Shown: positions 1 through 8,361 of the stretch, in pieces
Position numbering within the stretch: the first letter of the stretch is position 1
How the letters are laid out: every line of letters starts with the position of its first letter
Assembly (NCBI RefSeq): GCF_002214185.1
Contig: NZ_CP022161.1
Location: forward strand, 5,649,486 to 5,713,485
DNA: 64,000 bases
From: Streptomyces capitiformicae
Lineage (GTDB): Bacteria > Actinomycetota > Actinomycetes > Streptomycetales > Streptomycetaceae
Direction of reading: 5' to 3'
The notes under the pieces: generated by a model
Database searches by the model: none
Told to the model about the DNA's origin: nothing
Seen by the model: the letters and a program-made list of their open reading frames with translations, nothing else
Translations under genes and position numbers: made by a program

Positions 1-1582
1 AGGCGCCCGTCCTCGACTCGGCGTCCAGGCGCAGCACGATGTCGTCGAGCCGGGTGAGCAGCTCGTCCGGCGCCAGGTCCACATCGGCCAGGGTGCGCAC
101 GGCGGTGCGGAGCCGGCCCATGGTGGCGGACGCCTGCACACCGTGGCCCACGACGTCGCCGACCACGAGCGCGACCCGGGCTCCGGACAGCGGGATGACG
201 TCGAACCAGTCGCCGCCGATACCGGCCTGGGAGCTCGCCGGCAGGTAGCGGGAGGCGACCTCGACGGCCGCCTGCCGGGGCGCCTGGTGGCGCAGGACGC
301 TGCGCTGCAGTCGGAGCGCGAGGGCGTGCTCGCGGGTGTAACGGCGGGCGTTGTCGACGCACACGGCGGCGCGGGACGCGAGTTCCTCGGCGAGCAGCAG
401 GTCGTCCTCGCCGAAGGGCTCCGGTGTGCGGTGGCGGGCGAGGATCGACAGGCCGAGGGTGACCCCGCGGGCGCGCAGTGGGACCGCCATCGCCGAGTGG
501 ATGCCATGGGCCTCGATACTGCGGGCCCGTTCCGTCGAGCCCGCCGCCCACCGCTGCCGGGTGGCGTCGTCGGCCGCGTACAGCACACCCCGGCCGGTGG
601 TCAGGGCGCGGCCCGGTGTGGAGTCCTCTTCGTAGGTGTGTCTGCTGCCGACCGGGATCACGGCCTCGGGGCAGCCCTCCAGCACGGACCGGTGGGCGGC
701 ACGACGGAAGAGCAGGGGTCCGGCAGTGGGCAAGGGGGGCGCTTCCTCACCGGCGAGCACCGGGTCCAGCAGGTCCACGATGACGAAGTCGGCGAAGTAG
801 TCCGTGCAGACCTCCGCCAGCTCCTCGGCGGTGCGCGTCACGTCCAGCGTGGAGCCGATCCGGGTGGTGGACTCGTTGAGCATGGTCAGCCGCCGCCGGG
901 CCAGGAACTGCTCGGTGCTGTCCATCGCCGCCAGGCACATCCCCCGCACTTCGCCGACGTCGTCCCGCAGCGGGCTGAGGGAGACCAGCCAGGCGTGCTC
1001 CCGGGACTCACCGGGCGCGCGCAGCCATGCCTCGTACGGCAGGGACTCGCCCGTGCGCAGTACGTGCCTCACGGCGTCGCCGATCCCCGCGAAGCCCGGC
1101 AGCTTGCGCCTGCCATCGGCCGACTCCCCCACCCGGCGGCCCAGCAGCTCCCGCTCCGGTCTGCCCATCACCTCTTCCATGGCGGAGTTCGCGGACACCG
1201 CGAGCCCGTCCTGGTCGAAGATCGCCATCGGTACGGGGAACTGCTCCAGGGCCCACCATCGCAGCCGTGCCGTCGGTTCCGGCACCGTGGCCGTGAGGAA
1301 CCACTGGGTCTCCCCCGCCGAGTCCAGCAGTGGATGTGCGGCCAGCTCCAACTCCACGGGGTGGCCGTCCCGGTGCCGTACGTGAATCGTGCCGCGCCAT
1401 TCGCCCGGCTCGGCGAGGCTGCGCAGGGCCGAGGCCGGAAGGGTGTCGCTGAGCAGTTCGGCCGCCGGGCGGCCGGTGACCTCCCCGGGCTCGTGTCCGA
1501 GCAGTCGACGGGCCTCGGCGCTCCAGGCGACGACCAACCCCCTGGCGTCGATCGCGGCAGAAGCGACACCGAGTTCGCCCAT
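1..1582 (-). CDS. PAS-PAS-GAF-PP2C (SpoIIE-type) protein phosphatase, C-terminus beyond left edge
   Basis: Likely a serine/threonine phosphatase of the RsbU/SpoIIE class, which dephosphorylates anti-sigma antagonists in partner-switching stress cascades. Reading from ATG 1582 leftwards I see two PAS-like segments (about residues 1-105 and 110-220; the first contains AWSAEARRLLGHEPGEVTG), then a GAF-like domain (about 235-420), then the start of a PP2C domain with GIGGDWFDVIPL and ALVVGDVVGHG, which supply the metal-binding Asp residues. The frame is still open at base 1, so the end of the catalytic domain is missing from the window. This architecture is very common in Streptomyces, where such proteins are soluble sensors. 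No anti-sigma or antagonist gene is visible. The ligand sensed cannot be inferred. The frame is certain; the partner is unknown. Confidence 0.88.
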   Translation of the reverse strand, partial: MGELGVASAAIDARGLVVAWSAEARRLLGHEPGEVTGRPAAELLSDTLPASALRSLAEPGEWRGTIHVRHRDGHPVELELAAHPLLDSAGETQWFLTATVPEPTARLRWWALEQFPVPMAIFDQDGLAVSANSAMEEVMGRPERELLGRRVGESADGRRKLPGFAGIGDAVRHVLRTGESLPYEAWLRAPGESREHAWLVSLSPLRDDVGEVRGMCLAAMDSTEQFLARRRLTMLNESTTRIGSTLDVTRTAEELAEVCTDYFADFVIVDLLDPVLAGEEAPPLPTAGPLLFRRAAHRSVLEGCPEAVIPVGSRHTYEEDSTPGRALTTGRGVLYAADDATRQRWAAGSTERARSIEAHGIHSAMAVPLRARGVTLGLSILARHRTPEPFGEDDLLLAEELASRAAVCVDNARRYTREHALALRLQRSVLRHQAPRQAAVEVASRYLPASSQAGIGGDWFDVIPLSGARVALVVGDVVGHGVQASATMGRLRTAVRTLADVDLAPDELLTRLDDIVLRLDAESRTGA

Positions 1583-1739
1583 CGTTCCTTCTCTCCACCC
1601 GCCCGGAGCCACCGTCGGTGAACTCACGGATCACCTGCGCAGCAGTACGTTCAGGGTTCATTGTGCGCCGGGCGCACCACGCAGCGTGCGCGACTGCTCG
1701 CAATGCTCCGGCCAGGGGTACGGCGTATCGGACCACCTT

Positions 1740-1768
1740 CGTCCGAAACGGACGCAGGATTCCCCTAG
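1740..1768. promoter_or_regulatory. Inverted repeat plus PAS-LuxR-like 16-mer upstream of the phosphatase
   Basis: CGTCCG-AAA-CGGACG (1740-1754) overlaps a 16-mer at 1753-1768 that matches 13 of 16 positions of the PimM-type operator CTVGGGAWWTCCCBAG. It lies in the 203-bp gap between the phosphatase start and the convergently placed MarR stop, about 170 bp upstream of the phosphatase. The match is by eye and the distance from the start is long, so functional assignment is weak. Confidence 0.3.
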
Positions 1769-1785
1769 AGTCCTTCCGACGGACC

Positions 1786-2292
1786 CTAACGACGACGCCA
1801 CGGCAGCACCTGGCGGTCGTCCCCGGCGGCGTCCGCGCACTGGAGCGCGTCGGTGATCGCCTCGCCGATCTCCGCGAGTTGGGTGACCTGCTCCGGGGTC
1901 AGCGCATCGAAGACGGCCCGGCGTACGGCCTCCACATGGCCCGGGGCCGCGCGCTCCAGCAGGCCCTGCCCTTGTGCGGTGAGGACAGCGAGCTGGTTGC
2001 GGCGGTTGGCGGGGTCCTCCCGGCGGTCCACGTAACCGGACTCCTGGAGCCGGGTCACCGCATGGGTGAGCCGACTGCGGGTGATCTTCAGCCGCTCGGC
2101 CAGCTCCGACATGTTCAACGTGTGCTCGGGGGCCGAGGAGAGGTGGACCAGGAGGACGTAGTCCGCGTGCGTCACCCCCGCGTCCCGGCGGAGCTGCCGG
2201 TTGAGGTGGTCGGCCAGCAGCGTGGAGAAGTCGATGTAGGCCAGCCAGGCCCGCCGCTCCTCGCTGTTGAGCCAGCGTGGCGAAGTGGTCAT
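1786..2292 (-). CDS. MarR family transcriptional regulator
   Basis: Small DNA-binding repressor of 168 residues, the usual MarR length. The winged helix-turn-helix is clear: helix 3/recognition region SELAERLKITRSRLTHAVTR, then the wing DRREDPANRRNQLAVLT with the conserved D-x-R motif. I start at ATG 2292 (MTTSPRWLN), because the in-frame upstream sequence is not protein-like and the start sits next to a palindrome (2316-2327) that fits an autoregulatory operator. The neighbour transcribed away from it is an MFS transporter, but 285 bp separate them. The ligand is unknown. It probably represses itself and perhaps the divergent transporter; this is inference from position only. Confidence 0.88.
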   Translation of the reverse strand: MTTSPRWLNSEERRAWLAYIDFSTLLADHLNRQLRRDAGVTHADYVLLVHLSSAPEHTLNMSELAERLKITRSRLTHAVTRLQESGYVDRREDPANRRNQLAVLTAQGQGLLERAAPGHVEAVRRAVFDALTPEQVTQLAEIGEAITDALQCADAAGDDRQVLPWRRR

Positions 2293-2315
2293 GGTCACAC
2301 CGTATCGGGCAGCGA

Positions 2316-2327
2316 TTGAACCTTCAA
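2316..2327. promoter_or_regulatory. Candidate MarR operator (TTGAA-CC-TTCAA)
   Basis: Perfect 5-bp inverted repeat TTGAACCTTCAA, extended by CG at both outer ends, 24 bp upstream of the MarR start. MarR proteins typically bind short AT-rich palindromes of this size over their own promoter. No experimental link. Confidence 0.4.
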
Positions 2328-2367
2328 ACGATAGCGGCGGACGACGGGCTACCGGCGCGGCGCGAGC

Positions 2368-2386
2368 CCATCCATGGCGTGGATGG
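2368..2386. promoter_or_regulatory. LysR-type box upstream of the MFS gene (CCATCCA-N5-TGGATGG)
   Basis: Palindrome CCATCCATGGCGTGGATGG contains ATCCA-N5-TGGAT, which satisfies the T-N11-A rule of LysR-type regulators (T2371, A2383). The same ATCCA-N5-TGGAT core occurs at 5000-5014 in front of the catabolic operon next to the LysR gene. It lies about 190 bp upstream of the MFS start. Confidence 0.5.
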
Positions 2387-2577
2387 ACCGGATACCGGAT
2401 TCGGATCGCTCGGAGGATGGTGGCGCAGGCCACGGCCCCCCATAGTCATCCCTACCCGCACGCCGCTGTCCGGATCAGCCGCCGCCGTGCGGCCATCCGC
2501 AGCATGCCGTGCGCCTTGTGCGCCCGTGAAAGGCATGCCCGCTCCCGCACATACGTCTACACGTCCCTGGAGTCGCC

Positions 2578-3843
2578 ATGCCCGGTTCCATGCCCCCGTC
2601 CCGCACCGCGGTGGACGACACCGCTCCGTCACCGGTCGCCACCTCTGGCCCGGCGCATCTGCTGCGCCTGACCTTGCTGATGGCGGGCAGCTGTCTGCCG
2701 GTCCTGGGGGCAGTGCTGATCGCCCCGGTGCTGCCGAGGATGCAGGACCACTTCGCCTCGACGCCGGGGGCGAAGGCGCTGGTACCTCTCGCGCTGACCG
2801 TTCCGGCGCTGTCGCTGGCACTGCTGGCCCCGTTCGCCGGGGTGATCGTGGACCGGCTCGGCCGCAAGCGCCTGCTGGTCGTGGCGACCGTCCTGTACGC
2901 CATGTTCGGAACGGCGCCGCTCTGGCTGGACTCGCTCGGCGCGATCATCGCCAGCCGTGCCCTGGTCGGTGTCGCCGAGGCCGCCATCATGACCTGCTGC
3001 ACCACACTGATCGGCGACTACTACAGCGGCCGGCAGCGGGTGAAGTACCTGGCGCTGCAGGCCGTGTGCACCTCCGCGTCGGCCACCGCCTTCTTCGTGG
3101 TCGGCGGCGCCGTCGGTGCGGCGGGCTGGCGCGTGCCCTTCTGGATCTACGCCGTGAGCCTGGTGATCGCCCCGCTGATGGCCGCCACTCTGCCCAACCC
3201 TGCGGCCCGCGCGGCCGCCCACGAGGCCCCGGCCGTTGCCATGAACCGTCGTCCGTTCCCCTGGCGGCCGATGGCGGGGATCTGCGCCCTCACCTTCTTC
3301 GGAGCGATGGTCTTCTACACGGTCCCGGTGGAGATGGCGTACCTGCTCGACGACCTCGGCGTGGAGAACCCCGGCGTAATCGGTCTGGCCACGGCGATCG
3401 CAAGTGCCGCCACCGTGGCCGGAGCGGTCGTGTTCGCCCGGCTGAAGCGCTCTCCGGACGTGACGCTGCCCGCAGTCTTCGCGATCTGTGGCGCCGGTTT
3501 CGGGGTGATGTTCCTCGCCGGCAGCGCCCCCCTGCTGGTCGTCGGGGCGGTGGTCAACTGCCTGGGCACGGGCATGCTACTGCCCGCCCTCCTCACCAGT
3601 GCCATGTCCCGCCTGGCGTTCGAGGACCGCGGCCGCGGTACGGGGCTGTGGACGTCGGCCTTCTTCGGCGGTGCGTTCGTCTGCCCGCTGGTGCTGCTCG
3701 CGCTGGAGGCGGCGATCGGCAGTCTCGCGGGTGCGGTGGGCCTGCTCGGCGCGGCTGCCGCGGTTGTCGCGGCGGGGCTGTGGGCTGCCCTGCGCCGCGC
3801 GGGCACCGCGGACCTCCGGCCGGCCCCGGAGCAGTTGGCCTGA
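2578..3843 (+). CDS. MFS transporter
   Basis: Major facilitator superfamily permease of 421 residues, the normal length for a 12-helix member. It has a short cytosolic N-terminus, then a hydrophobic helix (LLRLTLLMAGSCLPVLGAVL), the loop 2-3 signature GVIVDRLGRKRLL, and a second half starting near residue 225. Start ATG 2578 has GGAG six bases upstream; ATG 2587 is an alternative. It is followed by a strong hairpin (3858-3900), so it is probably a single-gene unit. A LysR-type box upstream matches the one in front of the nearby aromatic catabolic operon, so it may import that operon's substrate or a pathway acid. Direction and substrate cannot be read from sequence. Confidence 0.85.
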   Translation: MPGSMPPSRTAVDDTAPSPVATSGPAHLLRLTLLMAGSCLPVLGAVLIAPVLPRMQDHFASTPGAKALVPLALTVPALSLALLAPFAGVIVDRLGRKRLLVVATVLYAMFGTAPLWLDSLGAIIASRALVGVAEAAIMTCCTTLIGDYYSGRQRVKYLALQAVCTSASATAFFVVGGAVGAAGWRVPFWIYAVSLVIAPLMAATLPNPAARAAAHEAPAVAMNRRPFPWRPMAGICALTFFGAMVFYTVPVEMAYLLDDLGVENPGVIGLATAIASAATVAGAVVFARLKRSPDVTLPAVFAICGAGFGVMFLAGSAPLLVVGAVVNCLGTGMLLPALLTSAMSRLAFEDRGRGTGLWTSAFFGGAFVCPLVLLALEAAIGSLAGAVGLLGAAAAVVAAGLWAALRRAGTADLRPAPEQLA

Positions 3844-3857
3844 CGGCCGCGGAGCCG

Positions 3858-3900
3858 GCGGGCCGGGGCACCGACGACGGTGCCGCGGCCCCCGGCCCGC
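3858..3900. terminator. Bidirectional hairpin terminator between MFS and LysR genes
   Basis: GCGGGCCGGGGCACCG pairs with CGGTG and then CCCCCGGCCCGC across an ACGA loop, with a small bulge. It sits between convergent genes ending at 3843 and 4007. No T-tract, as is usual in Streptomyces. Confidence 0.6.
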
Positions 3901-4006
3901 ACCGCATGCCGGCCTCGCCGTCGTACCGGACGCACCGGACGGCGGCGAGGCGGCAAGGCGGCAAGGCCCACACGTGCCGGACACCTGGCGGGTTTCCGGT
4001 CCGGGA

Positions 4007-4972
4007 TCAGAGCAGGCCCGGCGTCGGCCCCGCGCCCCGTACGACGGATACGGCCTCGTCCGCGCCGTGGCCCTTCAGCATCGCGCCCACCTCCGCCGCC
4101 TTCTGCCGCAGCCAGATATGGGCCGCGTCCTGGGCGTGCACCGGGTGCCACCACATCGCCTCCTGCACCGGCACGGCCTCGAAGGGGCAGGGCAGGACCC
4201 GCACCGCGGCGTAACGGACCGCCCGGCGCGCCAGACGCTCCTGGATCATCGCAATCCGGCGGGTGCCCTCGACCATGTGGGGCAGCAGTTGGAAGGTCTG
4301 CACGGACACCTCCACCCGGGGGCTGATGCCGAGCATGCTGAGCTGGCGGGCGGCCGGGGCGTCGTAGGGGCGCTGGTAGACGGCCCAGGGCAGGCGCGCC
4401 AGGTGGTCGAGAGTGAGTTCGTGGCCGATCTCGGGATGGTCGTCGGCAATCATGCACAGCCAGCGGTCCTGGTGGAGGTCGACCGCGGGAAAGCCGTCGA
4501 TGACGCCGTGCGGCATCAGCAGTCCGTCGACGGTGCTCAGCTGGGCGGCGGTGTTCTCCGTGATGTCGGGCGTCGGGTGCCGGAAGGTGAGCCGGATACC
4601 GGGTGCCTCCTGGTGCAGGACGCGGGCGAGCGCGGCGCCGAAGACTGCCGCGCCGTAGTCGGCAGCGAGCAGGGTGAACTCACGGTTCTCGGCAGCCGGG
4701 TCGAAGTCGGCCTGGCTGGAGAAGACGCGCTCCAGCAGGTCGCACGCGGTGGCGCTGCGGTCGCGCAGGGAGACACCGAGCGGTGTCAGTTCGTAGCTGT
4801 TGCCGGTGCGGGCGAGCAATTCGTCGTCGAAATGGCGGCGCAGCCGGGACAGCGCCGCGCTCATGGCGGGCTGGCTCAGCCCGACGCGCTCACCAGCCCG
4901 GGTCACATTGCGCTCTTCCAGCAGCGCGCGCAGGGCGAGGACCAGATTGAGGTCGAGTCGGGACAGGTTCAC
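4007..4972 (-). CDS. LysR family transcriptional regulator
   Basis: LTTR of 321 residues, normal family length. The N-terminal winged HTH begins VNLSRLDLNLVLALRALLEE and continues NVTRAGERVGLSQPAMSAAL, the typical LysR recognition helix. The remainder is the periplasmic-binding-like effector domain. Start GTG 4972 is chosen because LysR proteins begin immediately before the L-x-L-N-L motif, and AGGTGG lies just upstream. It is divergent from the FAH-initiated catabolic operon with 121 bp between starts, and the shared promoter carries a T-N11-A box (5000-5014). It is probably the pathway-specific activator, with an aromatic acid or ring-cleavage product as inducer. Family certain, target likely, inducer unknown. 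Confidence 0.92.
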   Translation of the reverse strand: MNLSRLDLNLVLALRALLEERNVTRAGERVGLSQPAMSAALSRLRRHFDDELLARTGNSYELTPLGVSLRDRSATACDLLERVFSSQADFDPAAENREFTLLAADYGAAVFGAALARVLHQEAPGIRLTFRHPTPDITENTAAQLSTVDGLLMPHGVIDGFPAVDLHQDRWLCMIADDHPEIGHELTLDHLARLPWAVYQRPYDAPAARQLSMLGISPRVEVSVQTFQLLPHMVEGTRRIAMIQERLARRAVRYAAVRVLPCPFEAVPVQEAMWWHPVHAQDAAHIWLRQKAAEVGAMLKGHGADEAVSVVRGAGPTPGLL

Positions 4973-4999
4973 CGGGCACCACCTATGCGAACAAGAGCC

Positions 5000-5014
5000 A
5001 TCCACGTCATGGAT
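5000..5014. promoter_or_regulatory. LysR-type box in the divergent lysR/operon promoter (ATCCA-N5-TGGAT)
   Basis: ATCCACGTCATGGAT obeys T-N11-A (T5001, A5013), and a further half site CATCCAT follows at 5021-5027. It is centred about 85 bp upstream of the operon's first start and about 35 bp upstream of the lysR start, the usual placement for an LTTR site. The core is identical to that at 2370-2384 upstream of the MFS gene. Confidence 0.55.
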
Positions 5015-5093
5015 TCGACGCATCCATAGGAGCGATTTCCGTGATCCGCCGATCGAGGCCACAGTAGACCGCATCCCAGCAGGAGGAAATCTG

Positions 5094-6077
5094 ATGGCAA
5101 CGCTCGTGCAACCTGCCGGCCCGTTTGCGCTCGGCACGGTCTCCATTCCGGACGGGGAGCCGTTCCCCGGTCTCCTGGCCAAGGAGCGGGTGCTCGACCT
5201 GCGCAAAGCCCTGGACTGGGCACCGTCCGACGTGCGTGCCGTACTGGAACGGTGGGAGAAGACCCTCCCGGTCCTGCGTTCCCTGGCCGACGACGACACG
5301 CTCGACTGGCTGCCGCTGGACGGCCTGTATGTGCACGCCCCGCTGGAGCCCCGCCAGATCTTCCAGTCCGGCGCCAACTACCGCCAGCACGTGATCGACC
5401 TGGAAGTCGCCCACCGCTCCCCTGACGACCCGCGCACCGTCGAGGAGGCCCGCGCGGAGATCGCCGCGGTCATGGACCGCCGGGCCGCCGAGGACCTGCC
5501 GTACGTCTTCATCGGTCTGCCGAGCACCGTCGCCGGACCTTACGACGACGTCGTACTGCCCTCGTGGGCCCAACAGCCCGACTGGGAACTGGAGTTGGCG
5601 GCTGTGATCGCCAAGCCCGCCTACCGGGTGTCCGTCGAGGAGGCGCTGGAGTACGTCGCCGGGTACACGATCGCCAACGACCTCACCGACCGCGCCACCG
5701 TCTTCCGCCGGGACATGCCCGCGATCGGCACCGACTGGCTGCGCTGCAAGAACGCCCCCGGCTTCACCCCGCTCGGGCCCTGGATCGTGCCCGCCGAGTC
5801 CGTCGCCGACCCGGGTGACCTGCGGGTCACGCTGCGGCTGAACGGCGAGACCATGCAGGACGAGTCCACCAAGGACATGCTCTTCGGCGTCGCGCGGCTG
5901 GTGTCGTACATCTCCCAGACCGCCCGGCTCCTGCCCGGCGACCTGGTGCTGACGGGCAGCCCGGCCGGCAACGGCATCCACTGGGGACGGCTGCTGCGCG
6001 ACGGCGACGTCATGGAGGGGTCCATCACCGGACTGGGAGTGCAGCGCACCCGCTGTGTGGCGGAGGGCGAGGCATGA
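5094..6077 (+). CDS. Fumarylacetoacetate hydrolase (FAH) family protein, first gene of the catabolic operon
   Basis: 327-residue member of the FAH superfamily, which includes C-C hydrolases and decarboxylases acting on ring-cleavage products with a bound divalent metal. The metal/active-site signature is visible as DWELELAAVIAKPAYRVSVE, where the Glu pair is typical, and AGYTIANDLTDR follows. The C-terminal LVLTGSPAGNG resembles the FAH G-T/S-P-x-G motif. Start ATG 5094 has a near-perfect AGGAGGAA seven bases upstream, so the long in-frame extension is discarded. It overlaps the next gene by ATGA. The exact reaction is undefined; hydrolysis or decarboxylation of a muconate- or pyruvate-type intermediate fits the context. 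Confidence 0.9.
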   Translation: MATLVQPAGPFALGTVSIPDGEPFPGLLAKERVLDLRKALDWAPSDVRAVLERWEKTLPVLRSLADDDTLDWLPLDGLYVHAPLEPRQIFQSGANYRQHVIDLEVAHRSPDDPRTVEEARAEIAAVMDRRAAEDLPYVFIGLPSTVAGPYDDVVLPSWAQQPDWELELAAVIAKPAYRVSVEEALEYVAGYTIANDLTDRATVFRRDMPAIGTDWLRCKNAPGFTPLGPWIVPAESVADPGDLRVTLRLNGETMQDESTKDMLFGVARLVSYISQTARLLPGDLVLTGSPAGNGIHWGRLLRDGDVMEGSITGLGVQRTRCVAEGEA

Positions 6078-7045
6078 GCCTGGACCGGCACGACCCCGAG
6101 GGCGCGATCGCGGAGGCGGCCAAGGCGTACTCCAACTGGGGGCGCTGGGGCGAGGACGACGTGCTGGGCACCCTGAACTTCCTCGACGAGGCCAAGCGCC
6201 GCGAGGGAGCCGCCCTGGTGCGCCGGGGCGTCAGCTTCTCCCTGTCGCAGTCCTTCGACATGAACGGCCCGCAGAAGGGCTGGCGGCGACGCACCAACCC
6301 GGTGCACACCATGCTCGACACCGGCACCGACGCGGCCCTCGGCAACCAGGGCTTCCCGCACGGCATCGGCGGCGCGGACGACGTGATCGCGATGCCGTTG
6401 CAGTGCTCGACCCAGTGGGACGGGCTCGGCCACATCTTCGATCACGGCAAGGCCTGGAACGGACGTGACGCCGAGAGGGTCGTCACCTCCGCCGGCGACC
6501 TGGTCACCGGGATCGAGCACATGGCCCCACACGTGGCCGGTCGCGGCGTACTACTGGACGTGGGCCGGGTCATCGGTGACGACGACGGCACGCCGGAGCT
6601 GCCGGACGGTTTCGCGATCACCGCGGAACACCTGACCGCGACCGCCGAGGCCCACGGCGTGAGCGTCGGCCGCGGCGACATCGTGCTCGTCCGCACCGGG
6701 TGCCTCGCCCGCGCCCGGCGGGACGGCTGGGGCGACTACGCGGGCGGCCCGGCACCCGGCCTGTCGTTCACCACCGCCGGCTGGCTGCACCGCACCGAGA
6801 TCGCCGCGATCGCCACCGACACCTGGGGTTTCGAGGTACGGCCGAACGAGTTCGAGAACGCCTTCCAGCCGCTGCACCAGGTCGTCATCCCCAACATGGG
6901 TCTGCTCATCGGCGAGATGTGGGACCTCGACGCCCTCGCCGTGGACTGCGCGGCCGACGGCGTGTACGAGTTCTGGCTCACCGCCGCGCCCCTGCCCATC
7001 ACCGGAGCCGTCGGCTCACCCGTCAACCCCGTCGCCGTCAAGTAG
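6074..7045 (+). CDS. Cyclase family protein (kynurenine formamidase-like fold)
   Basis: 323-residue member of the putative cyclase/KynB superfamily, Zn- or Mn-dependent hydrolases. The family hallmark appears as CSTQWDGLGHIFDHGKAWNG, with His and Asp metal ligands. A second family segment, VLVRTGCLARARRDGW, lies about residues 205-220. Its start overlaps the stop of the FAH-like gene by ATGA, which implies translational coupling. In known aromatic pathways this family hydrolyses isatinate/formamide or lactone-type bonds. Here it probably opens a cyclic or amide intermediate, but the substrate is not predictable. It is followed by a 152-bp gap with its own GGGAGG before the next gene. Confidence 0.88.
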   Translation: MSLDRHDPEGAIAEAAKAYSNWGRWGEDDVLGTLNFLDEAKRREGAALVRRGVSFSLSQSFDMNGPQKGWRRRTNPVHTMLDTGTDAALGNQGFPHGIGGADDVIAMPLQCSTQWDGLGHIFDHGKAWNGRDAERVVTSAGDLVTGIEHMAPHVAGRGVLLDVGRVIGDDDGTPELPDGFAITAEHLTATAEAHGVSVGRGDIVLVRTGCLARARRDGWGDYAGGPAPGLSFTTAGWLHRTEIAAIATDTWGFEVRPNEFENAFQPLHQVVIPNMGLLIGEMWDLDALAVDCAADGVYEFWLTAAPLPITGAVGSPVNPVAVK

Positions 7046-7197
7046 CCCGCTCGGCCCCGCCTGATGCGCCCTCCCCGGGCGGCAACGGAGCATCCGGCCG
7101 CATCTCGCACGATCTCCGGCCCGCGCTCCCAGCAGGCGGGAGCCGCACCCCCCGCCGCCCGAAGCCGCGCGGCCCAACCCCGGGAGGTATCCCCGAC

Positions 7198-8361
7198 ATG
7201 GCTGACAGCCCCACCCTCCCCCAGCGTCCGGCTGGGGGGACCCGCACCGTCCTGGTCATCGGCGGAGGCACCTCCGGAAACGCCCTGGCCGTCCTGCTGC
7301 GCCGGGCCGGGATCGTCGTCGACCTTGTCGAGGCGAGCCCCGACTGGAAGGCCTCCGCGGGTTCCGGCATCACCCTTCAGGGCAACGCTCTGCGCGTCCT
7401 GCGCGAGGTCGGGGTCCTCGAAGGCATCGAGAAGGACGGATACGCCGCCGAGGGCCTCGCAGTCCTCGCCCCTGACGGCACCGTGCTGCACGCCCACGAG
7501 GAACTCCGCATCGGCGGCGACGACCTGCCCTCCCACATCGGCATGCAGCGGCCCAGGCTGCAGCAGCTCCTCATCGACCAGGTGCGCGCCTCGGGCGCCG
7601 ACGTCCGCCTCGGCACCACGGCCACCGCCTTCCAACAGGACGGCGAGGGCGTGGACGTCACCTTCTCGGACGGCACGAGCCGCCGCTACGACCTGGTTGC
7701 CGGCGCCGACGGGCTGCACTCCACCACCCGCTCCATGATCGGCATCACCGACGAGCCCCAGCCCACCGGCATGGGCATCTGGCGTGCCCCCGCGCCCCGC
7801 CCGTCCGGTGTCCGCCGCACCGAGATGATCTACGGTGGCCGCTGTTTCATAGCCGGGTACTGCCCGACCAGCGAAGACACCGTCTACACGTACCTCGTCG
7901 AACCGGCCCGCGACCGGGCCTCGCTGAACCCGGACGCGTACGCCGACGAGATACGGGCGCTCAGCGAGGGCTACGGCGGCGTGTGGGAGGAGCTCCGCAC
8001 CTCGTTCACCGACCCGAAGGCCGTGAACTACACGTGGTTCGACCGGCATCTGGTGGAGGGTCCGTGGCACCGCGGTCGGGTCGTGCTCGTCGGCGACGCC
8101 GCCCACGCCTGCCCGCCCACCTTCGCCCAGGGCGCCGCGATGTCCCTGGAGGACGCCCAGGTCCTCGCCGAACTGCTGACCGGCCGGGACACCTGGGACG
8201 ACCGGCTCCTCACCGACTACCACGCCAGACGGCTGCCCCGTGTACGGATGGTCGTCGACGCCTCCGTCCAGCTCGCCCAGTGGCTGCTCGACGGGGTGCG
8301 CGACGCGGACGTGCCCGGGCTGATGCACCGCACCCTGAGCGCGCTGAAGGAACTCCCGTGA
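7198..8361 (+). CDS. FAD-dependent aromatic monooxygenase (class A hydroxylase)
   Basis: 387-residue flavoprotein hydroxylase of the p-hydroxybenzoate/salicylate hydroxylase type: NAD(P)H reduces FAD, which then hydroxylates the ring. The dinucleotide-binding GxGxxG is VLVIGGGTSGNALAVLLRR near residue 20. The DG motif is VAGADGLHSTTRS (about 175) and the second FAD/GD motif is VVLVGDAAHACPPTFAQGAA (about 295). ATG 7198 follows GGGAGG at 7182. It overlaps the next gene by GTGA. The nearby extradiol dioxygenase suggests that it prepares a dihydroxylated ring for cleavage. Confidence 0.92.
   Translation: MADSPTLPQRPAGGTRTVLVIGGGTSGNALAVLLRRAGIVVDLVEASPDWKASAGSGITLQGNALRVLREVGVLEGIEKDGYAAEGLAVLAPDGTVLHAHEELRIGGDDLPSHIGMQRPRLQQLLIDQVRASGADVRLGTTATAFQQDGEGVDVTFSDGTSRRYDLVAGADGLHSTTRSMIGITDEPQPTGMGIWRAPAPRPSGVRRTEMIYGGRCFIAGYCPTSEDTVYTYLVEPARDRASLNPDAYADEIRALSEGYGGVWEELRTSFTDPKAVNYTWFDRHLVEGPWHRGRVVLVGDAAHACPPTFAQGAAMSLEDAQVLAELLTGRDTWDDRLLTDYHARRLPRVRMVVDASVQLAQWLLDGVRDADVPGLMHRTLSALKELP

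Noticed and set aside
2277..4214. Long plus-strand frame overlapping the MFS gene and the lysR end
   Set aside because: The translation is low-complexity; the MFS frame inside it has clear membrane helices and a ribosome-binding site.
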